From: Massilia sp. YIM B02769
Lineage (GTDB): Bacteria > Pseudomonadota > Gammaproteobacteria > Burkholderiales > Burkholderiaceae_D
NCBI RefSeq assembly: GCF_030411995.1
Contig: NZ_JASNRC010000002.1
Coordinates: 124,001 to 188,000, forward strand
DNA: 64,000 bases
Direction: 5' to 3'
Shown: in pieces, positions 1 to 9,427 of the stretch
How positions within the stretch are numbered: the stretch's first letter is position 1
Layout: the number at the start of each line of letters is the position of its first letter
The notes under the pieces: model-generated
Databases searched by the model: none
What the model saw: the letters and a program-made list of their open reading frames with translations, nothing else
Told to the model about the DNA's origin: nothing
Made by a program: the position numbers and the translations under genes

Positions 1-1068
1 GGCCACCACCAGGCTGCCGTCGCGGCGCACGGCAATGCCGCGCGGCCCGAACAGGCGCACCGTGCCGTCGCTGCCATAGCTGGTTTCCGGCGGACGGTCG
101 GCGTCGAGCAGCGGGTGGTAGGTCCAGTCCGGGGCGATCTGGACGATGCGTCCGCCCGCGCCGCTGGACACGTACAGGTAGCCGTCTTTCGTCAGCGCCA
201 GGCCGGCGGGCCGCGTCAGCACCGGTTTCGGCTCGCCCGGAATCGGCGCCGCAATCGTCGTCACCATGCCATCAAGGCCGATGCGGCGGATCGCGTTGTT
301 GCCGGTATCGGCCACGAACAGGATGCCGCTCCTGTCGACCGCGATGCCGACCGGCGTGTCGAAGCCGGCCGTCGCCGCAGTGCCGTCGAGCGCGCCGGGC
401 CGGCCATTCCCGGCCACCGTGGTCACCGTGCCGTCGGGCGCGATGCGGCGGATGCGGTCGTTATAGGTGTCGGCGACAAACACGTTGCCGTCGCGGTCGA
501 CCGCCACGCCCACCGGGCCGTTGAAGCGCGCCGTGCGGCCGATGCCGTCCAGGTAGCCGGGCTGGCCATCGCCCGCGAGCGTGGTCACGCTGCCGTCGCG
601 CGCGATCTTGCGGATCGCGTGGTTGCCGGTGTCGGCCACGTACAGATTGCCGGCGCGGTCCAGCGCCAGCGCGGACGGGGTGTTGAATGCGGCCGCTTCC
701 CTGATGCCGTCGGCAAAGCCTTCGCGCCCGCCGGCATAGGTGCCGACCACGCCGTCGGCGCCGATGCGGCGGATGCGGTTGCTGTCGCCGCCATCGGCGA
801 TGAAGACGTTGCCCTTCGCATCGACCGCCACGCCGAACGGATCGCTGAAGCGGCTGAGGGCCGTGCCGCCATCGACCACGCCATTCAGGCCATCGCCGGC
901 CAGCGGCGTCACGCGCGCCGTCCACGATGGCTGGGTCGCCGCCTCGGGCAGCGGCAGCAAGGCGCGGCGCGGTGCGCTGGCGTCGCCGCTGTTCGTGAAG
1001 TACCAGGCCGCGCCGCCGCCAAGAAGGGCGACGCCAACCAACGCCGCGATGATCGTTATTCGTTTCAC
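1..1068 (-). CDS. NHL-repeat beta-propeller protein, membrane-anchored or secreted (C-terminus off the window)
   Basis: At least 356 residues; the reading frame runs off the left edge, so the end of the protein is missing. It starts at a GTG (1066-1068), because the in-frame ATG upstream meets a stop. Residues about 3-20 are hydrophobic and look like a signal peptide or membrane anchor. The rest is a series of NHL-type repeats of about 55 residues. Each has the form GVAVDxxGNVFVAD followed by NxxIRRIxxDGxVTTxAG, which predicts a beta-propeller. NHL propellers usually bind proteins or ligands and occasionally have lyase or lactonase activity. No catalytic domain is visible in this part, so the function is not assigned. 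It is divergent from the dehydrogenase gene at 1236. Confidence 0.85.
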   Translation of the reverse strand, partial: MKRITIIAALVGVALLGGGAAWYFTNSGDASAPRRALLPLPEAATQPSWTARVTPLAGDGLNGVVDGGTALSRFSDPFGVAVDAKGNVFIADGGDSNRIRRIGADGVVGTYAGGREGFADGIREAAAFNTPSALALDRAGNLYVADTGNHAIRKIARDGSVTTLAGDGQPGYLDGIGRTARFNGPVGVAVDRDGNVFVADTYNDRIRRIAPDGTVTTVAGNGRPGALDGTAATAGFDTPVGIAVDRSGILFVADTGNNAIRRIGLDGMVTTIAAPIPGEPKPVLTRPAGLALTKDGYLYVSSGAGGRIVQIAPDWTYHPLLDADRPPETSYGSDGTVRLFGPRGIAVRRDGSLVVA

Positions 1069-1235
1069 TGCTTACCGTCTGCTCGTTGCTGAGCGCATGA
1101 GTCTACCCGATCGGCCGGGTCCGCATCGGCCCGTCCTTCTACGGTATGCCGCGCTCTGCCGGGAATCGCTACCATCAATTGCAGCCGCCGACACCATCGG
1201 GTCGCGGCGCCACTTCCACCCACCCAGGAGCACAC

Positions 1236-2276
1236 ATGGATTCGAACAACGAGAAGCCGGTCGATGGTGCGCAACCATCGCGCCGACGCTTCGTCAGCAC
1301 CGTCGCCACCGGTCTCGCCGCCACCGCGGCCGCGGCCACTACCACCTCCGCCATGGCCCAGACGGGCGATGCCGCAGCGGGCCAGCCGCCGGCAGGCCGC
1401 GCCAAGGATGCGGCCGCGCGCTACCCGCGCCCGCCCTTCGCCGTCCAGTCGCAGCCCTGGCCCGCCCTGGCCAGCAAGATGAACCCGCGCCCCGACCACG
1501 GCGAAACCACCTACCGCGGCAGCGGACGCCTGGCGGGGCGCAAGGCGCTGGTCACCGGCGGCGACTCCGGCATCGGCCGCGCCGCCGTGATCGCGTTCGC
1601 GCGTGAAGGCGCGGACGTGGCCATCAACTACCTGCCGGCCGAGGAAGCCGATGCGCGCGAAGTGGTGAACCTGATCCAGGACGCCGGCCGCAAGGCGGTG
1701 GCGATTCCCGGCGATATCCGCGACGAAGCTTTCTGCCGCAAGCTCGTTAGCGAAGCGGTACGCCAGCTGGGCGGGCTCGATATCCTGGTGAACAACGCGG
1801 CGCGCCAGCAATCGCACGATTCGATTCTCGAGCTCACCACCGAGCAGTTCGACTGGACCTTCAAGACCAATGTGTATGCGATGTTCTGGATCACCAAGGC
1901 CGCGATTCCGCACCTGAAACAGGGCAGCTGCATCATCAACACGGCTTCGGTGCAGGCCTACAGCCCGTCGGAGAACCTGCTCGACTACGCGTCGACCAAG
2001 TCGGCGCAGGTGGCGTTCACCAAGTCGCTGGCCAAGCAGCTGGGCAAGAAAGGCATCCGCGTGAACGCGATCGCGCCGGGGCCGATCTGGACGCCGCTGC
2101 AGGTGTGCGGCGGGCAGACGCCGGAGAACCTGAAGAAATTCGGGGAAGAATCGCCGATGGGACGCCCGGGCCAGCCGGCCGAACTGGCGCTGGCATTCGT
2201 GACGCTGGCAGCGGACGAGTCGAGCTACACGACCGGCCAGGTGTATGGCGTGGCGGGCGGCGCCGGCAATCCGTAA
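1236..2276 (+). CDS. SDR family oxidoreductase with Tat signal
   Basis: 346 residues. A twin-arginine signal (SRRRFVST, residues 15-22) followed by an Ala/Thr-rich hydrophobic stretch ending near AMA-Q suggests folded export to the periplasm. The classical short-chain dehydrogenase core follows: TGGDSGIG nucleotide loop at 107-114, NNAA at 186-189, and a catalytic triad of Ser238, Tyr251 and Lys255 (YASTK). The substrate cannot be read from sequence. The closest general family is the longer 'glucose/ribitol dehydrogenase-like' SDRs with an N-terminal extension. I chose the ATG at 1236 because an AGGAG ribosome site lies just upstream and the Tat motif follows; a longer in-frame start adds 30 residues unlike any SDR. 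Confidence 0.9.
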   Translation: MDSNNEKPVDGAQPSRRRFVSTVATGLAATAAAATTTSAMAQTGDAAAGQPPAGRAKDAAARYPRPPFAVQSQPWPALASKMNPRPDHGETTYRGSGRLAGRKALVTGGDSGIGRAAVIAFAREGADVAINYLPAEEADAREVVNLIQDAGRKAVAIPGDIRDEAFCRKLVSEAVRQLGGLDILVNNAARQQSHDSILELTTEQFDWTFKTNVYAMFWITKAAIPHLKQGSCIINTASVQAYSPSENLLDYASTKSAQVAFTKSLAKQLGKKGIRVNAIAPGPIWTPLQVCGGQTPENLKKFGEESPMGRPGQPAELALAFVTLAADESSYTTGQVYGVAGGAGNP

Positions 2277-2297
2277 GCGCCGTCGTCAAAGCGCAAT

Positions 2298-2328
2298 CGC
2301 CGCGCGGGACCTGGGTCCTGGCGCGGCG
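2298..2328. terminator. GC-rich hairpin between convergent genes
   Basis: CGCCGCGC and GCGCGGCG form an 8-bp stem that continues inward through GGGACC/GGTCC. It sits between the stop of the SDR gene and the stop of the small gene on the other strand, where a shared terminator would be expected. No T-run follows on either strand, so intrinsic termination is uncertain. Confidence 0.35.
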
Positions 2329-2350
2329 CGCTTGCCGGGGCCGCTTGCGC

Positions 2351-2452
2351 TCAGCGTTTGCGCAGCAGGCGCGTCAGCAGCGACGAGATCGAGCGGGTCG
2401 GGATCAGTTTGCCCAGCGGGCCTGGGTGGTTGCAGCGGGATGTGACAGTCAT
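2351..2452 (-). CDS. Small cationic protein, 33 residues, unknown function
   Basis: A 33-codon frame with ATG at 2450-2452 and TGA at 2351-2353. A strong Shine-Dalgarno sequence (GGAGG) ends 8 bases before the ATG, which is the main reason to call it. The C-terminal half (KLIPTRSISSLLTRLLRKR) has Leu/Ile spaced as on an amphipathic helix with Arg/Lys on the other face and no acidic residues. That could suit membrane association or nucleic-acid binding. I do not recognise a family. It lies alone between the convergent SDR gene and the divergent PRC-barrel gene. The evidence is the ribosome site plus composition; translation is not proven. Confidence 0.45.
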   Translation of the reverse strand: MTVTSRCNHPGPLGKLIPTRSISSLLTRLLRKR

Positions 2453-2678
2453 CTCTTTAGCCTCCGAAACATTACTTGGCAGAATAACTACACAGTCGAG
2501 TTCCTTCTGTGCGCTAGCACGCATAGCGCTATCTTAGACACGCATCGATGACGCCGCCGTGACATGCAAGCGCGCGCGCCCTGGCACGATTGAGCCATAT
2601 CATGGGTGCGGCAAGGCTGGCCCCTATCCTCGACAGGGAGCGCTTGCACTTCTTTCCAAACAGACCAGGGAGAACGAG

Positions 2679-3386
2679 ATGGGCTACGCAGATCGTGACA
2701 AATACGGCATGTACAAGGACACCAGCGGCATCGGCCCCGGCCCTTCGCTAATGGGCGCCGACACGCTGATCGGCGACAACGTCGTCAACGGTGCGGAAGA
2801 AGACCTCGGCGACATCAAGGAAATCATGCTCGACATGAACACCGGCCAGGTGGCTTACGCCGTGCTGGCCTTTGGCGGCTTCCTCGGCCTGGGCGAAAAA
2901 CTGTTCGCCGTGCCCTGGCAGGCCCTGCACCTCGACACCGCCAACAAGCGCTTCGTGCTGAACGTCGAGAAAGAACGCCTGAAAACCGCGCCCGGCTTCA
3001 ACAAGGACTCCTGGCCCGACATGGCCGACGTGAACTGGGCCAAGGGCATCCACAGCTTCTACGGCACCGACCCGGCGCGCGGCGGCGCCCCGACGATGGG
3101 TCCTGGCGTGGTGATGAGCGGCACCGTGGGCGGGCTGAGCGGCTCGGCCTCGAGCATGGGTGCGGGCGGCGGGCTGGGCGCCGGGCACGCCGGCAGCGGC
3201 ACGGGTGCGGGTGGCAGTTTGGGCGGCGCGGGTGGCGGCGCAGTTGGCAGCAGCGTGGGCAGCGGCACGGGCATCAACGACGATTCGGCACTGGGCACCG
3301 GCGGTGGCGGCAGCGTCGATCCGCGTCCGGGCAACCTGGGCGATGACAAGGACCTGAGCAAGATCCGGGGTAGCAATATCGGTTGA
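2679..3386 (+). CDS. PRC-barrel domain protein with Gly/Ser-rich tail
   Basis: 235 residues, starting at the ATG after GGGAGAACGAG; a longer in-frame start has no ribosome site. Residues about 20-110 match the PRC-barrel fold: a strand-turn pattern with LIGDNVVNGAEEDLGDIKEI, then a VAYAVLAFGGFLGLGEKLFA strand pair and VPWQAL. This is the usual form of stress-associated PRC-barrel proteins in proteobacteria. Residues about 135-220 are almost entirely Gly, Ser, Ala and Thr and are presumably disordered. The domain is known in ribosome maturation and photosynthetic reaction centres, but free-standing bacterial copies are mostly uncharacterised. No signal peptide is seen. Confidence 0.85.
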   Translation: MGYADRDKYGMYKDTSGIGPGPSLMGADTLIGDNVVNGAEEDLGDIKEIMLDMNTGQVAYAVLAFGGFLGLGEKLFAVPWQALHLDTANKRFVLNVEKERLKTAPGFNKDSWPDMADVNWAKGIHSFYGTDPARGGAPTMGPGVVMSGTVGGLSGSASSMGAGGGLGAGHAGSGTGAGGSLGGAGGGAVGSSVGSGTGINDDSALGTGGGGSVDPRPGNLGDDKDLSKIRGSNIG

Positions 3387-3433
3387 GAATGGCCGACAGA
3401 TCCGTCACCAGACCGGTGGCGGATTCCCCGCGA

Positions 3434-3664
3434 GCCTGCGGCTAGACCCGTACGGTGGGCACTCTGTGCCCACGCGAAAGCATGCAAGATGCTGGCTTCT
3501 CACTGTGACGCAAGCCGCGTCACACCAACACGATATCCAAAAGCGTCAAGCTAGCGCCAACAAAATAACAAGCGTTCCGGAGCGAAGCATTCCTGCCGCA
3601 GACGTTGGATGAACACGTAACCGCGTGGGCACAGAGTGCCCACCGTACGGTCACAGCCGCAGGC
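3434..3664. repeat. Pair of inverted palindromic repeats (REP-like), locus 1
   Basis: Two 43-bp near-identical arms in opposite orientation, at 3434-3476 and 3622-3664, differ at only about four bases. Each contains a perfect 8-bp hairpin, GTGGGCAC-tct-GTGCCCAC, flanked by CCGTACG on one side and GCG on the other. The 145-bp centre holds a smaller hairpin (GTGACGC/GCGTCAC, 3505-3523) and no convincing gene. The units belong to the same family as the repeats near 10.3, 36.5, 53.2, 61.2 and 62.4 kb. The element fills the space between the convergent PRC-barrel and hrpA genes. Confidence 0.8.
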
Positions 3665-3692
3665 CACAAGTGCCTGCGTGACGACACCTACC

Positions 3693-6600
3693 TCAACGAA
3701 TCATCGACTCCCACACCTTCTGCAAACGCTTCGCCGACACCGGCATCGGCGTCCGCAACTCCTGCGCAAACAAGGACACCCGCAATTCCTCCAGCATCCA
3801 GCGATACTCCGTCATGCGCGGGTCCAGGCTCTTGCCCGGCTGCTTGGAGATGCGCTGGTACTGGCTGGCCGCGTTCTGCCACTCCGCCATCAACTGCGCA
3901 TCGCGCGACGGATTGCCGCGCAGCTTTTCCAGGCGCACATTCATCGCCTTCAGATAACGCGGGAAGTGCGCCAGCTGGCTATACTCGTTGTCGGCAATGA
4001 AGCGCTTGTGCACCAGGCCCTGCAACTGCGCCTGCATGTCCGCCGCCACAGGCGCAGCCAGCCCGTTCAAGCGCTTCGGCATGCCATGGAACTCCGCCAG
4101 GATCGACCCTACCAGGCGCGCGATCTCGTTGATCAGCAAGCCGATCCGTCCCTTGCCCTCGTCCTTGCGCTTGTTGAACGAGGCCGCATCATGCGGCAGC
4201 GGGTCCTGCAGGCAGGCGATGTCGATCGCCTTCTGGATGATCTGGTCGCGCAGCTCTTCCTGCGAACCCACCGTCATGAACTGCATGCCCATGCCTTGCA
4301 GCCCCGGGATGTTCTTCTCGGCGAACTTCAGCTGGTCCTTCAGCTGCAGCGCGAACAGGCGGCGCAGGCCGATGCGGTGCGTACGCGCCGCCACGTTCGG
4401 GTCGTCGAAGACCTCGATGTCGCAATGCGTGCCCTTGTCGACCAGTGCCGGGAAGCCGATCAGCGTCAGCTTGCCCTGCTTGATCTCCAGTAGCTCCGGC
4501 AGCTCGCCGAAGCTCCAGCCCGTCAAGCCGGTGTGCTGGCTGACGGCAGGCGCGGCGGCCTGGGGGGCAGGCGCATTCCCGCCCTTCCCTTTGCCCTGCG
4601 GCGCAGGTGCAGCCGAAGCAGCCGGCGCGGCAACCTGCGTGACAGGCGCCTTGCCCTTGCCCCAGGCGGCCGGCGTCGCCACCGCGGGACGCAAGGCGCC
4701 GACAGTCGCCGGCGCCGCCTCCGCCATCTTCTGGAAACTCTCGCGCGCCTGGCTGCCGAGTTCCGCCTGCAGCGTGGCGAGATTGCGCCCCATGTCCAGC
4801 TGGCGCCCATGCTCATCGATCACCTTGAAGTTCATGAACAGGTGGGCCGGCAGGGTCTCGAGCTTGAAGTCGCCGGTCAACACGTTCACGCCGGTCTCGG
4901 CACGCACGTCCGCAATCAGCACGTCGATCAGGTCACCGCGCCCGAACACGCCGGCCGCATGGATGCGCTCGACGAAGCGCGCCGCGTAATCCGGCAGCGG
5001 CACGCAGTGGCGGCGCAGCTTCTGCGGCAAGGATTTCAGCATCAGGTGCACGCGCTCCTTGAGCATGCCCGGCACCAGCCAGGCCGCGCGCTCCTGCGGG
5101 ATCTGGTTCAGCGCGAACAGCGGCACCGACAGGGTCACGCCATCGCGCAGGCTGCCCGGCTCGAAGTGGTAAGACAGCCCCATCTCGATGCCGGTGACGT
5201 TCATCGACTTCGGGAACAGCTCGGTCGTGACGCCGGCCGCCTCGTGGCGCATCAGCTCTTCGCGGTTCAAATACAGGAGCTTCGGGTTGTCGCGCGATGC
5301 ATCCTTGTACCACTTCTCGAAGCCGGCGCCGTTCACCACGTCCTTCGGAATCTCGGCATCGTAGAAGGCGGCGATCAGCTGGTCGTCCACCAGCACGTCC
5401 TGGCGCCGCGACTTGTGCTCGAGGTTCTCGATCTCCTTGATCAGTTTCAGGTTGTGCGCGTAGAAAGGCTGGCGCGTATCGTAGTCGCCGGCCACCAGCG
5501 CGTCGCGAATGAAGATCTCGCGCGCCTCGTACGGATTGTGCAGCGCGTAGTTGATGCGCCGCCCGCTGTAGACCACGATGCCGTACAGGGTCGCACGTTC
5601 CAGCGCACTGACTTGCGCCGGACGCTTTTCCCAGCGCGGCTCGCCCCAGGATTTCTTCAGCAGGTGCCCGCCGATCTTTTCCAGCCACTCGGGCTGGATT
5701 TGCGCCACGGTGCGCGCGTACAGGCGCGTGGTCTCGACCAGTTCGGCCGCCATGATCCACTTGCCGGGCTTTTTCACCAGCGAGGAACCCGGCCACACAT
5801 GGAACTTGATGCCGCGCGCACCGAGGTAACCGGCGCCCGGCTCGTCCTCGCCCTTGAAGCCGATGTTCCCCAGCAGGCCGGTCAGCAGCGCCAGGTGCAG
5901 CTGGTCGTAGGTGGCGGCGGCCGCGTTCAGGCGCCAGCCCTGCTCGCGCACGATGGTCAGCAATTGCGAATGCACGTCGCGCCACTCGCGCAGGCGCACC
6001 TGCGACAGGAAGTTGGCGCGGCAGTTTTCCTGCAGCAGGCGATTCGACTTCTTGTGCGCGATGGCGTCCTCGAACCAGGCCCAGATCTTCAGGTAGCTGT
6101 TGAACTCGGACTTCTCGTCGGCGAATTTCTTGTGCTTCTCGTCGGCCTGCTGCTGGTATTCCATCGGCCGGTCGCGCGGGTCCTGCACCGACAGCGCCGA
6201 CGCAATGACCAGCATCTCGTTCAGGCAGTCGTTGTCCACGGCGGCCAGGATCATGCGGCCCACGCGCGGATCGAGCGGCAATCTCGCCAGCTTGCGGCCC
6301 AGCGGCGTCAGTTCGTTGCTGTCGTCGACGGCGCCGACTTCCTGCAGCAGCTGGTAACCATCGGCGATCGCGCGGCCCTGCGGCGGCTCGATGAAGGGGA
6401 AGGTCTCGACATCCGTCAGGTGCAGCGACTTCATGCGCAGGATGACGGCGGCCAGCGAGGAGCGCAGGATTTCCGGCTCGGTGAACTTCGGACGCTGCAG
6501 GAAATCGTCTTCCTCGTACAAACGGATGCAGACGCCATCGGCCACGCGGCCGCAACGGCCGGCGCGCTGGTTCGCGGCCGACTGCGCGATCGGCTCCACC

Positions 6601-8024
6601 TGCAGCTGCTCGACCTTGTTGCGGAAGCTGTAGCGTTTGACGCGCGCCAGGCCGGCGTCGACCACGTAGCGGATGCCGGGCACGGTCAGCGAGGTCTCGG
6701 CCACGTTCGTCGCCAGCACGATGCGGCGCGCATTGGTGGTGCGGAACACCTTGTCCTGCTCTTCCACCGACAGGCGCGCGAACAGCGGCAGGATCTCGAC
6801 GTGCGGCGGATGCTGCTTGCGCAGGGCTTCGGCGCAATCGCGGATCTCGCGCTCGCCCGGCAGGAAGACCAGCACGTCGCCCTGGCCGATGCGGCACAGT
6901 TCATCGACGCCATCGACCACGGCGTCGATCAGGTCGCGCTTGTCGCGCGCCTGCTGCGCCTTCGGAGCGGGCTTGTTGTCGACGCCGCCGCCCACGACCA
7001 CCGGGTCGCGGTCGACCGGACGATAGCGCACCTCCACCTTGTACAGGCGGCCCGAGACCTCGATGACCGGCACCGCCGGCTTGCCTTCCTGCGCGAAGTG
7101 GCGCGCGAAGCGCTCGGCATCGATGGTCGCCGAGGTGATGATGATCTTCAGGTCCGGACGGCGCGGCAGCAGCTGCTTCAGGTAGCCGAGCAGGAAGTCG
7201 ATGTTCAGGCTGCGTTCGTGCGCCTCGTCGATGATGATGGTGTCGTAGGCGCGCAGCAGCGGGTCGGTCTGGGTTTCGGCCAGCAGGATACCGTCGGTCA
7301 TCAGCTTCACCGACGCGCCGGGCTGCAGGGTGTCGTTGAAGCGCACCTTGAAGCCCACGTGCTCGCCCAGCGGCGAGCCGAGTTCCTGGGCGATGCGTTT
7401 CGCGGTCGACGACGCGGCGATACGACGCGGCTGGGTGTGGCCGATCAGCGCGTTCTCGCCGCGGCCCAGCTCCAGGCAGATCTTCGGCAGCTGGGTCGTT
7501 TTGCCGGAACCGGTTTCGCCCGAGACGATCACGACCTGGTGCTCCATCAGCGCCTTCGCGATCTCGGCGCGGCGGCCGGAGACCGGCAGGTCCTCGGGAT
7601 AGCTGATCGGCGGCAGCGGATTGCGCACGCGCGGCGCACGCGGCGCCGGCGGCGCCTTGGCGGCGTCGCGTGACGGACGCGGTGCACGTTCAGCGCGCTC
7701 GCCCTGCGCCGCACGCTCGGCACGTTCGCCCTGCGGCTGGCGTGGCTGACGTGGTTCGCGCGGCTGCCCATCCTGCGCACCACGCTCATTCTGCGGCTGC
7801 GGCGCACGCTGCGCGCGGCGCTCGCCCTGCTCGCCGCCCTTCGCTTGCGCACCGCCCTCACCCGCATGCCGGCGCTCGCCTTTCGTCTGCAAACGCCCGT
7901 CCGGCGTCTGCGTCATCGGCGCGCGCAACTCGCCGCCTGCGCGCTCGCGCTGCGGGTTCGATTCGGATGGAGAAGATGCTGCGCGCGCCGCGTCCGGCGA
8001 AGGCTTGTTACTCTGTTCAGACAT
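3693..8024 (-). CDS. hrpA: ATP-dependent RNA helicase HrpA (DEAH box)
   Basis: 1443 residues, somewhat longer than the roughly 1300 of E. coli HrpA. Walker A GETGSGKT is at 169-176, DEAH at 266-269, and QRAGRCGR marks helicase motif VI. The HA2, OB and long HrpA-specific C-terminal regions follow. HrpA is a 3'-to-5' RNA helicase that acts on stalled ribosomes and in mRNA processing. Two oddities are visible. The first 140 residues are low complexity (Arg, Gln, Ala, Pro, Glu), and a second Ala/Pro/Gly/Lys-rich insertion splits the C-terminal domain around positions 4500-4740. I chose the ATG at 8024 because the open frame upstream overlaps argA on the other strand. Confidence 0.96.
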   Translation of the reverse strand: MSEQSNKPSPDAARAASSPSESNPQRERAGGELRAPMTQTPDGRLQTKGERRHAGEGGAQAKGGEQGERRAQRAPQPQNERGAQDGQPREPRQPRQPQGERAERAAQGERAERAPRPSRDAAKAPPAPRAPRVRNPLPPISYPEDLPVSGRRAEIAKALMEHQVVIVSGETGSGKTTQLPKICLELGRGENALIGHTQPRRIAASSTAKRIAQELGSPLGEHVGFKVRFNDTLQPGASVKLMTDGILLAETQTDPLLRAYDTIIIDEAHERSLNIDFLLGYLKQLLPRRPDLKIIITSATIDAERFARHFAQEGKPAVPVIEVSGRLYKVEVRYRPVDRDPVVVGGGVDNKPAPKAQQARDKRDLIDAVVDGVDELCRIGQGDVLVFLPGEREIRDCAEALRKQHPPHVEILPLFARLSVEEQDKVFRTTNARRIVLATNVAETSLTVPGIRYVVDAGLARVKRYSFRNKVEQLQVEPIAQSAANQRAGRCGRVADGVCIRLYEEDDFLQRPKFTEPEILRSSLAAVILRMKSLHLTDVETFPFIEPPQGRAIADGYQLLQEVGAVDDSNELTPLGRKLARLPLDPRVGRMILAAVDNDCLNEMLVIASALSVQDPRDRPMEYQQQADEKHKKFADEKSEFNSYLKIWAWFEDAIAHKKSNRLLQENCRANFLSQVRLREWRDVHSQLLTIVREQGWRLNAAAATYDQLHLALLTGLLGNIGFKGEDEPGAGYLGARGIKFHVWPGSSLVKKPGKWIMAAELVETTRLYARTVAQIQPEWLEKIGGHLLKKSWGEPRWEKRPAQVSALERATLYGIVVYSGRRINYALHNPYEAREIFIRDALVAGDYDTRQPFYAHNLKLIKEIENLEHKSRRQDVLVDDQLIAAFYDAEIPKDVVNGAGFEKWYKDASRDNPKLLYLNREELMRHEAAGVTTELFPKSMNVTGIEMGLSYHFEPGSLRDGVTLSVPLFALNQIPQERAAWLVPGMLKERVHLMLKSLPQKLRRHCVPLPDYAARFVERIHAAGVFGRGDLIDVLIADVRAETGVNVLTGDFKLETLPAHLFMNFKVIDEHGRQLDMGRNLATLQAELGSQARESFQKMAEAAPATVGALRPAVATPAAWGKGKAPVTQVAAPAASAAPAPQGKGKGGNAPAPQAAAPAVSQHTGLTGWSFGELPELLEIKQGKLTLIGFPALVDKGTHCDIEVFDDPNVAARTHRIGLRRLFALQLKDQLKFAEKNIPGLQGMGMQFMTVGSQEELRDQIIQKAIDIACLQDPLPHDAASFNKRKDEGKGRIGLLINEIARLVGSILAEFHGMPKRLNGLAAPVAADMQAQLQGLVHKRFIADNEYSQLAHFPRYLKAMNVRLEKLRGNPSRDAQLMAEWQNAASQYQRISKQPGKSLDPRMTEYRWMLEELRVSLFAQELRTPMPVSAKRLQKVWESMIR

Positions 8025-8040
8025 TGTTTTTACGAGGTAT

Positions 8041-8071
8041 TTGGTGCGCAAGTCGCGCAGCGAATTATAAT
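8041..8071. promoter_or_regulatory. Divergent hrpA/argA promoter region
   Basis: TATAAT at 8066-8071 lies 7 bases before the argA ATG, with TTGGTG at 8041-8046 as a possible -35 box (19-base spacer). ATTATAAT also reads as TATAAT on the other strand, about 40 bases upstream of the hrpA start. One symmetric box may therefore serve both genes. If so, the argA transcript would start at or within a base or two of its ATG. Confidence 0.45.
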
Positions 8072-8078
8072 GCGGCAA

Positions 8079-9392
8079 ATGGAAAACCCTACCCAATTCG
8101 TCCAGTGGCTGCGCTCTGTCGCGCCGTATATTCATGCATTTGGCGGCAAGACGTTTGTCGTCGCCTTCCCGGGTGAACTCGTGGCCGCCGGTGCCCTGCC
8201 GGTGCTGGCGCAGGACCTGTCCCTGCTGGTCGCACTCGGCATCCGGATCGTGCTGGTGCACGGTTCGCGGCCCCAGGTGGCCGAGCAGCTCGGCCTGCGC
8301 AATGTCGAAGGCCGCTTCCACAACGGCGTGCGGATCACCGACACCGCCGCCATGGAGTGCGCCAAGGAAGCCGCCGGCGAATTGCGTCTCGATATCGAGG
8401 CGGCCTTCAGCCAGGGCTTGCCGAACACGCCGATGTCGAATGCCCAGATCAGCATCGTGTCGGGTAACTTCGTGGTTGCCCGTCCGCTCGGCGTGATCGA
8501 CGGCGTCGACTTCGAACTCACCGGCATGACGCGCAAGATCGCGGCCGACAAGATCGCCCCGATCCTGCAGACCGAGGACAACCTGGTGCTGCTGTCGCCG
8601 CTGGGCTTCTCGCCGACCGGCGAGGTATTCAACCTCACCATGGAAGACGTGGCCGCCTCGGCCGCCATCGCCCTGCATGCGGACAAGCTGATCTACATTA
8701 CCGAAACGCCGATGATGACGGACGCCGCCGGCGCCGAGATCCGCGAACTGTCCTCGCACCAGGCCGAAGCCGTGCTGCAGGCCGGTTTCCTGCCGCCGGA
8801 TGCGTCGTTCTATCTGCAGCACGCCATCAAGGCCTGCAACAGCGGCGTCGACCGCGCCCACATCGTACCCTTCCAGATGGACGGCTCGGCCCTGCTCGAA
8901 CTGTTCACCCACGACGGCGTGGGCACCATGATCAGCCACGAGAACCTGGAAAGCCTGCGCCAGGCCACAATTGAGGACGTCGGCGGAATTATCAAGCTCA
9001 TCGAACCATTGGAAGCCGACGGCACGCTCGTTTATCGCGGGCGCGAATTGATCGAGCGCGAAATCGACCAGTTCTCGGTCATCGAGCACGACGGCGTGAT
9101 CTTCGGCTGCGCCGCGCTCTACCCCTTCCCCGAATCGAAGATGGGCGAGATGGCCTGCCTGACCGTGAACCCCGACGTCCAGGCCCAGGGCGACGGCGAG
9201 CGAATCCTGAAGCACATGGAAAACCGCGCGCGCGCCGCCGGGCTGACCAAGCTGTTCGTGCTGACCACGCGCACCGCGCACTGGTTCAAGAAGCGCGGCT
9301 TCCAGCCGGCCACCGTCGACGACCTGCCGAAGGACCGCGCCCACATGTATAACTGGCAGCGCAAGAGTCAGATTTTCATCAAGACTTTATAA
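8079..9392 (+). CDS. argA: N-acetylglutamate synthase (amino-acid N-acetyltransferase)
   Basis: 437 residues, the length of classical bacterial ArgA. An amino-acid-kinase-like domain occupies roughly residues 1-285 ([24 protein letters not shown]). A GNAT domain follows, including [20 protein letters not shown], the acetyl-CoA loop, and the [12 protein letters not shown] ending typical of ArgA. It catalyses the first step of arginine synthesis, acetyl-CoA plus glutamate, and is normally feedback-inhibited by arginine through the kinase-like domain. An alternative ATG at 8070 would add three residues but overlaps the TATAAT box. No ribosome site precedes either start, which fits a leaderless message. 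yggX follows 35 bases downstream. Confidence 0.96.
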   Translation: MENPTQFVQWLRSVAPYIHAFGGKTFVVAFPGELVAAGALPVLAQDLSLLVALGIRIVLVHGSRPQVAEQLGLRNVEGRFHNGVRITDTAAMECAKEAAGELRLDIEAAFSQGLPNTPMSNAQISIVSGNFVVARPLGVIDGVDFELTGMTRKIAADKIAPILQTEDNLVLLSPLGFSPTGEVFNLTMEDVAASAAIALHADKLIYITETPMMTDAAGAEIRELSSHQAEAVLQAGFLPPDASFYLQHAIKACNSGVDRAHIVPFQMDGSALLELFTHDGVGTMISHENLESLRQATIEDVGGIIKLIEPLEADGTLVYRGRELIEREIDQFSVIEHDGVIFGCAALYPFPESKMGEMACLTVNPDVQAQGDGERILKHMENRARAAGLTKLFVLTTRTAHWFKKRGFQPATVDDLPKDRAHMYNWQRKSQIFIKTL

Positions 9393-9427
9393 TCGCTGTT
9401 TTTACATCGAACATCAGGAGCAGAACC

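Noticed and set aside
4533..7673. 1046-codon open frame on the + strand opposite hrpA
   Set aside because: Composition is Arg/His/Gln/Val-rich with no family features; it is the antisense shadow of hrpA in high-GC DNA.
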